Of a stretch of DNA of 64,000 nt, positions 58,155 to 64,000 are shown in pieces. The notes under the pieces were generated by a model that did no database searches, was not told the origin of the DNA, and was given only the letters and a program-made list of their open reading frames with translations. Made by a program: the position numbers and the translations under genes. Origin of the DNA: Pseudomonas sp. JAI120 (GTDB lineage Bacteria > Pseudomonadota > Gammaproteobacteria > Pseudomonadales > Pseudomonadaceae); contig NZ_JACHCZ010000001.1 of the NCBI RefSeq assembly GCF_014207255.1, positions 1,417,378-1,481,377 of the forward strand, in the 5' to 3' direction. Within the stretch, counting starts at the first letter, position 1; every line of letters begins with the position of its first letter.

Positions 58155-61100
58155 ATGCGCAACCCTGTCGACCCTCTACCTCCCCTGCCCCGCATTTACG
58201 CCCTGGACCCTCAACAGGCGGAACAAAGCTGGGACAGTGCCCCGCAACTGCTGGCAGCCCTGAATGCTGCCCGGCTGGGCGCGTGGTGCTGGGAAATCGA
58301 CACGGGCCGTATCAGCTGGTCACGGGGCACCCAGGCGCTGTTCGGCTTCGACCCACGCCAACCGCTGCCCAAGGACCTGGATTACCTCGACCTGCTAGCG
58401 CCGTCGGATCGATCCCGGGTGGTACGCGCCTTTCATGCAGTGCTGGCCGGCGAGCCGTTCGAGCAGGCCATGCACCATCGAATTCAATGGCCGGACGGTA
58501 CGCATCACTGGCTGGAAATCAATGGCAGCCTGGCACCGGACAAGGCCGGCCGGCGCCGCATGATCGGCGTGATCCGCGAGACCACTCGCCAGCGCGAGCG
58601 GGAGCACGCCCTCAGCCATTCCGAAAAACGCTTCGCCACGCTGTTTCACCTGTGCCCGAATATGGTGTTGTTGACCCGTCAGCGCGACGGCCTGATCAGC
58701 GAAGCCAACCAGTATTTCGAGATGCTCTTCGGCTGGCCGGTGGCTGATGCCATTGGCCGCACCACCCTGGACCTAGGCCTGTGGTGCCACCCCGAACAAC
58801 GCGCGCAGCTGGTCCAGGCCACCCAGCGCAAAGGCGAACCCATCACCATGGAAGTGCAGTTCTGCGCCAGCAACGGCCAGATCCACGATGGCACCCTCAG
58901 TGCACAAAAGGTCGAGCTGGAGGGAGAGGCCTACTTGATCAGCACCTTTCTCGACACCACCGAGCGCAAAAACGCCGAAAGCGCCCTGAAGGACAGCCAG
59001 GAGCGCCTGGACCTAGCCCTGGACTCGGCGCAACTGGGCACCTGGGACTGGCATATTCCCACCGGTATGCTCTACGGTTCGGCCCGCGCCGCGCAACTGC
59101 ACGGCCTGCCGCCCGAATCCTTCCATGAATCGTTCGAAGCTTTTTTCGAGGGCATGCCCAAGCAAGAGCGCGAGAACATGCGCAACGCTTATCGCACCCT
59201 GCGCGAAGGCCCGGCCGGCAATTATCAACTGACTTACCGCGTACAACTGGAAGACGGCAGCTCGCGCTACCTGGAAAGCCGCGCCCGCCTCTACCGCGGC
59301 GAACAAGGGGCGCCGTTGCGCATGGCCGGCACCCTGCTGGACATCACCGACCAAGTGGAGCGCGAACAACGCCTGACCGCCTCGGAAGAAAAATTCGCCA
59401 GCCTGTTCCAGGCCAGCCCTGATCCCATCTGCGTCACCGGCCTGGACAGCGGCGCGTTCATCGAGATCAACCCCGCCTTTACCCAGACCTTTGGCTGGAC
59501 AGCGGCCGAGGTGATCGACAAGAGCGCCGAGCAGATTGGCCTGTGGGACGAATCAAGCAAACGCCTGCAACGTATCGAACAGGTCATTCGCGATCAGACA
59601 CTGAGCAATGTAGCCGTCGTGGTGCATCACAAGAACGGCCACCCCCTGACCTGCATGATTTCCAGCCGCTTGATCAAGGTGGGCGACCAGCCGTGCATCG
59701 TCACCACGTTGCGCGACATCACCCAGCAACAACGCTCTGAGGCCGCGCTGAAGGCCAGCGAAGAGAAGTTCGCCAAGGCCTTCCATTCCAGCCCCGACGC
59801 CATCTCCATCACCGAACGCGATACCGGCCGTTATGTCGAGGTCAACGACGGCTTCTGCCGCCTCACCGGCTATCGCGCCGAAGAAGCCATCGGCCTGACG
59901 CTGTACCAGATCGGCATCTGGGCCGATGAAAACCAGCGTGCGGCCTTATTGGCCGAATTGCAGATCAAGGGGCGTATCCCTCACCTGGAAATGCTCTGGC
60001 ACAACAAGCGCGGCGACGTATTGGCGGTTGAAGTGTCGGTCGAGCCGATCACCCTCAATGAAACCCCGTGCCTGCTGCTGACCGCACGGGACGTGAGCCT
60101 GCTGAAAAACGCCCAGGCGCAGATCCGTCACCTGGCGTATCACGACCCGCTGACCAACCTGCCTAACCGTGCACTGCTGATGGATCGACTGAGCCAGCAG
60201 ATTGCCTTGCTCAAGCGCCATAACCTGCGCGGCGCGTTGCTGTTTCTTGACCTCGACCATTTCAAGCACATCAACGACTCCCTCGGCCACCCGGTGGGCG
60301 ACACTGTTTTGAAAATCGTCACCGCGCGCCTGGAGGCCAGTGTGCGCCTGGAGGACACGGTGGCACGCCTGGGCGGCGATGAGTTCGTGGTACTGCTCAG
60401 CGGCCTGGACGGCACGCGCACGCAAGTCAGCGCCCAGGTGCAGGAACTGGCCGATACCCTGCGCGAACTGCTTTCGGAGCCGATGTTCCTCGACGGCCAT
60501 CGCCTGCAGGTCACCCCGAGCATCGGCGTGGCGTTGATTCCTGACCATGGCACGACCCCGGCGGACCTGCTCAAGCGCGCGGACATCGCCCTGTACCGAG
60601 CCAAGGATTCGGGGCGCAATACCACGCAGATGTTCCACAACAGCATGCAAAAAGCTGCCAGCGAGCGCCTGCGCATGGAAACCGACCTGCGACTGGCCCT
60701 GTCACGCGGCGAGTTCAGCGTGCATTACCAACCCCAGGTGGATGCGCGAGGCAACAAGATCGTCGGCGCCGAGGCCCTGGTGCGTTGGCAACATCCGCAG
60801 CTGGGCGCGCAGTCGCCGTCCGAATTTATCAAGGTCCTGGAAGACAGCGGCCTGATCCTCGAAGTGGGTACCTGGATCCTCGACGAGGCCTGCGCCGCCT
60901 TTGCACAACTTATTGCTGACGGTTTGGTGGACCCGCTGAATTTCAGCTTGTGCGTGAACATCAGCCCCCGGCAGTTTCGCCAGAACGACTTTGTGGAACG
61001 GGTGGAGCGCAGCCTCAAGCGGCATCAACTGCCCTGCAACCTGCTGAAACTGGAAATCACCGAAGGCATCGTGATTCAAAACCTGGACGACACCGTGGCC

Positions 61101-61433
61101 AAGATGCGCCGCCTGAAAAAGCTCGGCGTCAGTTTTGCCATGGATGACTTCGGTACCGGTTACTCATCGCTGACATACCTCAAGCGCCTGCCGGTGGATG
61201 CGCTGAAGATCGACCAGTCCTTTGTACGCGACGCGACCCATGACCCCAACGACGCCGAAATCATCCGCGCCATCGTGGCCATGGCCCGCAGCCTGAACCT
61301 GGCGGTGATCGCCGAAGGCGTGGAAACCCCGGAACAACTCGCGTTCCTGCAAAAACTGGGGTGCCATTTGTTCCAGGGGTATTTGCACAGTCGACCGCTG
61401 CCGATCGAGGGGTTTCGGCGGTTGTTGGGCTAG
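58155..61433 (+). CDS. Five-PAS diguanylate cyclase/phosphodiesterase
   Basis: A soluble 1092-residue c-di-GMP protein with no membrane segment or signal peptide. Five PAS domains lie at about 36-148, 156-273, 277-405, 411-528 and 536-652. A GGDEF domain follows (about 656-828) with an intact GGDEF motif near 739 and an RLED inhibitory site five residues before it. The EAL domain (about 846-1092) keeps EAL near 873, the VNISPRQF Asn, LEITE, DDFGTG and KIDQSF Lys and AEGVE Glu, so phosphodiesterase activity is likely as well. The ATG at 58155 is preferred; a TTG at 58134 is in frame. PAS 4 and PAS 5 are alike (both with EKFAxxFxxSPDxI), so duplication is likely. The signals sensed are unknown. 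Confidence 0.93.
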   Translation: MRNPVDPLPPLPRIYALDPQQAEQSWDSAPQLLAALNAARLGAWCWEIDTGRISWSRGTQALFGFDPRQPLPKDLDYLDLLAPSDRSRVVRAFHAVLAGEPFEQAMHHRIQWPDGTHHWLEINGSLAPDKAGRRRMIGVIRETTRQREREHALSHSEKRFATLFHLCPNMVLLTRQRDGLISEANQYFEMLFGWPVADAIGRTTLDLGLWCHPEQRAQLVQATQRKGEPITMEVQFCASNGQIHDGTLSAQKVELEGEAYLISTFLDTTERKNAESALKDSQERLDLALDSAQLGTWDWHIPTGMLYGSARAAQLHGLPPESFHESFEAFFEGMPKQERENMRNAYRTLREGPAGNYQLTYRVQLEDGSSRYLESRARLYRGEQGAPLRMAGTLLDITDQVEREQRLTASEEKFASLFQASPDPICVTGLDSGAFIEINPAFTQTFGWTAAEVIDKSAEQIGLWDESSKRLQRIEQVIRDQTLSNVAVVVHHKNGHPLTCMISSRLIKVGDQPCIVTTLRDITQQQRSEAALKASEEKFAKAFHSSPDAISITERDTGRYVEVNDGFCRLTGYRAEEAIGLTLYQIGIWADENQRAALLAELQIKGRIPHLEMLWHNKRGDVLAVEVSVEPITLNETPCLLLTARDVSLLKNAQAQIRHLAYHDPLTNLPNRALLMDRLSQQIALLKRHNLRGALLFLDLDHFKHINDSLGHPVGDTVLKIVTARLEASVRLEDTVARLGGDEFVVLLSGLDGTRTQVSAQVQELADTLRELLSEPMFLDGHRLQVTPSIGVALIPDHGTTPADLLKRADIALYRAKDSGRNTTQMFHNSMQKAASERLRMETDLRLALSRGEFSVHYQPQVDARGNKIVGAEALVRWQHPQLGAQSPSEFIKVLEDSGLILEVGTWILDEACAAFAQLIADGLVDPLNFSLCVNISPRQFRQNDFVERVERSLKRHQLPCNLLKLEITEGIVIQNLDDTVAKMRRLKKLGVSFAMDDFGTGYSSLTYLKRLPVDALKIDQSFVRDATHDPNDAEIIRAIVAMARSLNLAVIAEGVETPEQLAFLQKLGCHLFQGYLHSRPLPIEGFRRLLG

Positions 61434-61436
61434 TCC

Positions 61437-62693
61437 TTACACCAGCTTTAACGCGGTGAGCGCTCTGCTCTTCCAGGACGACGCGTTCAAGTTGTACTTT
61501 TGCCCATACAGGTCCAGCGTCCCACCGATAACCGCCACAGAATGCCAACCGTCTGCAATCGTACCGATTGCACCGTTGACCAACTCCTCGATAGTGCTGT
61601 TACGGATGTAACCGAATAGGCCCAGGCGCTGGAGCGCCTCGCCTGGGTATTCGCCATCGTTGAGGGTTTCCAGGGCCACCGCAAAGCTTCTCCCCGCCCG
61701 GAAATCGTTGTTCTCCAACTGCGCCCGCTTGGCGCTGCAGGCGTAGAGGAAATTGGCATAGTCCAGCAGTACCGGGTCGCTGCCATAGAAGTTCGACGCA
61801 GCGGTTGCCTGCCTCAGCTCCTCATGGGTCAAGCGCAGCCGGAAGCCATCGCGCATGCTCACTTCGCAGCCGGTCGGCGTTCTGTGGATGGCTGTGTAGA
61901 TGCCTTCGGGGAAACGGGTGATGGCCGCCTTGATCGCCGACACCGTCACACAATTGCCCTCCACTCCTTGATAAAAACCGCCCCAGATATCGGCATGCCG
62001 GATGCTTTCCGACACTTGAGCCAGCACCCCGTCACGCTGCGGTGGCGTCTGACGATCATCAAACAGCACATACCCGTAGCCTTCGCCGTGGTTGTGATTG
62101 GCTCCGCCCACCACGAGCTCAGCGCCAAAGTCATGGGTTTGACGCACCCAGGCCGAATTCCTGTCAGCCAAGTCGCGGGCGGCCACCCACCGCGACAGCC
62201 CGTACACGCCCATTCCCTCCAGACAACGCTTGCTTGTCTCGCCCTCAAGGCTCTTTGCAAGGGCCGCCTCAAACGTCGAGTAACCACCCGACTTTTGCTT
62301 GCGCTTTATAAAGGCCGCCAACATGAAGTTGGCATGCCTGACCACGTCAGGGTCCGGCCCCGTGACCCCTGAAGCCTGTGTGACCCGCTCAAGCTCTGCC
62401 TGGGACACATACACCCTGTGTTGATCCTTCATGGTGACGGCATATCCTTCACCCACAGGGGTTACTTCGTTGAAAACATCGGTGGGACGCGAGCCGAGGG
62501 TCATCATCATCATTTTGATAACGGCCACGTGAGTACTGCAGTCAACGTTTTCGCCGAATCGACGCTCGGCGCCATGAAGTGCACTCACAGGGTCATCCCC
62601 TTTCGCGCCGGGCTTCATGCTGGACATACTTGAAAGGTGCTCAGGCAAGCGAATCGCCATGCCGGTGCCACGGCCATCAACAGAAGCGTTCAT
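61437..62693 (-). CDS. Two-module putative cysteine-peptidase-like protein
   Basis: A 418-residue protein without a signal peptide or membrane segment. It contains two copies of one module: A (about 48-213) and B (about 236-418). Module B starts WGGFYQGVEGNCVTVSAIKA with Cys248 and ends WHSVAVIGG with His384. Module A has Cys52 (VDCSTHVAVIK) and His187 (QTHDFGAEL), at a spacing of 135 against 136 in B. The GNC...HSVAV pattern recalls calpain/papain-like cysteine peptidases, but I cannot assign a family. The gene is convergent with the c-di-GMP gene, three bases apart, and has AGGAG before its ATG. It is related to the neighbour at 62781. Confidence 0.65.
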   Translation of the reverse strand: MNASVDGRGTGMAIRLPEHLSSMSSMKPGAKGDDPVSALHGAERRFGENVDCSTHVAVIKMMMMTLGSRPTDVFNEVTPVGEGYAVTMKDQHRVYVSQAELERVTQASGVTGPDPDVVRHANFMLAAFIKRKQKSGGYSTFEAALAKSLEGETSKRCLEGMGVYGLSRWVAARDLADRNSAWVRQTHDFGAELVVGGANHNHGEGYGYVLFDDRQTPPQRDGVLAQVSESIRHADIWGGFYQGVEGNCVTVSAIKAAITRFPEGIYTAIHRTPTGCEVSMRDGFRLRLTHEELRQATAASNFYGSDPVLLDYANFLYACSAKRAQLENNDFRAGRSFAVALETLNDGEYPGEALQRLGLFGYIRNSTIEELVNGAIGTIADGWHSVAVIGGTLDLYGQKYNLNASSWKSRALTALKLV

Positions 62694-62725
62694 GGATCTG
62701 CTCCTAAAGCAGGACTGCTGGAAAA

Positions 62726-62752
62726 TATGCAGCCAGAAACCCTGGCTGCATC
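62726..62752 (-). terminator. Terminator between the two module genes
   Basis: ATGCAGCCAG and CTGGCTGCAT form a ten-base stem with a short loop, followed on the minus strand by ATTTTCC. It lies 29 bases after the stop of the gene at 62781, so the downstream gene may have its own promoter or be partly attenuated. Confidence 0.65.
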
Positions 62753-62780
62753 CCTTGACCAGGAAACAAGTACGCGCCGC

Positions 62781-63743
62781 TCAAACCAGTGCGATGGCCT
62801 GCCCGTGTGTCGGCGCGCCACCTGGTCGCCCGTATAACTCCTCGCGACCATTGATCACAGCCACTGAATGAAGGGATCGGTTACACATGCCCAACTGACC
62901 GTTGGCGAGGTCTCGCACGCTGACCGTCCTCATGTATTTTCGCAAACCCAAGCGCTCGAAGCCTTCACCGGGGCCACGCTCATCCTCACCATCGTTCAAG
63001 CTGCTCACGCCAGCCTGAAAACTGCGGCGAGCCCGGCCGTCGTTATTTTCCAGTTGTGCGCGCTTGGCACTCACGGCGAACAGGAATTGCGCATCCTTGA
63101 GCATACCTTTATCAGGGCCGATGAATTTCGAACCGGCCGCGCCTATTCGCAACTCCTGGTCGCTCAGGGTAAGGACATAGTCATCGCGCATCGTTATCTG
63201 ATAGCCATCGCCGACTCTAAGTACCTCCTTATAAATATCCGTGGGGCTTTGGCCGAACTTGTACATCGCCGCCTTGATGGCCGATACCGTGACACAGTTA
63301 CCATCCGGCCCTTGGCGGAAGCCACTCCAGATATTGTCGGGCTTGGCGCCATTACGCTTATCGGACAAGTTCGGAATATGGGCCGGGACATTTCGTCTCG
63401 GTTCCGGTGCAGGTATCGGTGCAGGTACAAATGGAGGGGTGACTTCCGGTTTCGGCGCAACATCGCGATCACTCTTATCCGGTTTAACCGAGACCAGGTT
63501 AATCAATTGAGTGACTAATGAGTTGAACAACGTGATCAAGTTTGCAATCGGAGCTAAGTGATCTCCTATCGCAACGCTATTTGGCCGAACACTTACAGGC
63601 GTAGATACGGAGCCTGCTCTAAAGCCAGCACTTTCCGGCTTGGAAGGCAGCACAGTTTCATTGATAGCGGTCGGTAACTCCCTATGCAACACCTGACGCA
63701 CATCCACTGTGCGAGCAATATTATTAATTGGGTAGCATGACAT
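62781..63743 (-). CDS. Putative cysteine-peptidase-like protein with Pro-rich linker
   Basis: A 320-residue protein. The N-terminal 90 residues are of unknown type, followed by a Pro-rich linker (about 97-125: PKPEVTPPFVPAPIPAPEPR) and one C-terminal module (about 136-320). The module has WSGFRQGPDGNCVTVSAIKA with Cys150, the shared stretch AKRAQLENND, and LHSVAVINGREELYG with His292. It is clearly homologous to modules A and B of the downstream gene, and all end in a short AxALV-like tail. There is no signal peptide. It could be an effector or toxin, but that is inference. The start has AGAGAGAC upstream. Confidence 0.65.
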   Translation of the reverse strand: MSCYPINNIARTVDVRQVLHRELPTAINETVLPSKPESAGFRAGSVSTPVSVRPNSVAIGDHLAPIANLITLFNSLVTQLINLVSVKPDKSDRDVAPKPEVTPPFVPAPIPAPEPRRNVPAHIPNLSDKRNGAKPDNIWSGFRQGPDGNCVTVSAIKAAMYKFGQSPTDIYKEVLRVGDGYQITMRDDYVLTLSDQELRIGAAGSKFIGPDKGMLKDAQFLFAVSAKRAQLENNDGRARRSFQAGVSSLNDGEDERGPGEGFERLGLRKYMRTVSVRDLANGQLGMCNRSLHSVAVINGREELYGRPGGAPTHGQAIALV

Positions 63744-63833
63744 GATTGTCTCTCTACATTCTTAGCGATTCTCCGAAGATTACGTCCGGAGAACGCTGTT
63801 TTTATCGAAGAGGTCGAAATACGACGCCAGGCA

Positions 63834-64000
63834 TCAGGTCCTTGCGCGGCGACGATTGATAAAGCTCCAACCTTTGATATCTGCGTGAGATTCGGCTGGG
63901 CCCGGGCTAGTCACATCAGGTGCAGGCTTTGGCACGACTGGGTTAACCGGCGGCTGCGGTGTGTCCTCGAGCTTGGGCTGCGGTTTCACCGTGGTTTGCG
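63834..64000 (-). CDS. C-terminal end of a Pro-rich protein (partial)
   Basis: The window ends inside this gene; only the last 55 codons are visible. They encode a Pro-rich stretch (VKPQPKLEDTPQPPVNPVVP) and end DIKGWSFINRRRART. The frame is open to the window edge and stops 91 bases before the start of the next gene on the same strand. The Pro-rich composition resembles the linker of the neighbour at 62781, but the visible part lacks the module, so the relation is unclear. Confidence 0.55.
   Translation of the reverse strand, partial: QTTVKPQPKLEDTPQPPVNPVVPKPAPDVTSPGPAESHADIKGWSFINRRRART

Overview
The window looks like chromosomal DNA of a Pseudomonas, most likely the P. fluorescens group. 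The housekeeping genes have the Pseudomonas order. The CsrA-family protein at 29522 matches RsmE as I remember it from P. fluorescens/protegens. A REPIN-type repeat with the P. fluorescens GGGGGC core lies at 54893-54960. Most genes are GC-rich; the stretch from about 5060 to 7450 is clearly AT-richer and looks like a small accessory patch. No database search was possible: identifications rest on motifs, lengths, synteny and memory of the families.

Layout. (1) 1-5053: a small unknown gene, a CpxA/CpxR-like two-component system, and divergently a BamA paralogue. (2) 5060-9023: an accessory patch with a DUF115/GT42-like gene, a decayed acyl-CoA synthetase fragment, a small orphan ORF and a chemoreceptor. 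(3) 9187-16809: tRNA-Pro and the translation block merR-ihfA-pheT-pheS-rplT-rpmI-infC-thrS on the minus strand; the thrS leader has hairpins that resemble tRNA-Thr anticodon arms. (4) 17064-19089: small genes including a cold shock protein and an I78-type inhibitor lipoprotein. (5) 19116-26259: a ribose operon rbsBACRKD ending in an exported nucleoside hydrolase, with an RbsR-type operator. (6) 26402-31847: periplasmic glutaminase-asparaginase with a sigma-54 promoter and AauR-type sites, a LexA box before a small gene and endonuclease I, a SPOR lipoprotein, rsmE, a HAD phosphatase and a CigR-like protein. (7) 31911-38148: pcp with two DUF membrane proteins (probable pyroglutamate module), an MFS pump, a coiled-coil protein, tRNA-Val and a PuuB-like oxidase. 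(8) 38306-38695: three tRNA genes. (9) 38803-58088: a long biosynthetic block, SDR-metZ-purF-cvpA-SPOR-folC-accD-trpF-truA-fimV-asd-like-asd-leuB-methyltransferase-leuD-leuC, with a divergent LysR gene. (10) 58155-64000: a five-PAS GGDEF-EAL protein, then two and a partial third minus-strand genes; the two complete ones share a repeated Cys/His module.

How the genes fit together. The nucleoside hydrolase would release ribose outside the cytoplasm for RbsBAC to import and RbsD/RbsK to process. Pcp would release pyroglutamate next to two putative transport proteins. Block 9 supplies leucine, aspartate-family, methionine, purine, folate, malonyl-CoA and tryptophan intermediates. The least explained region is 61437-64000: three copies of one putative cysteine-peptidase-like module in two adjacent genes, each keeping a Cys and a His 135-142 residues apart.
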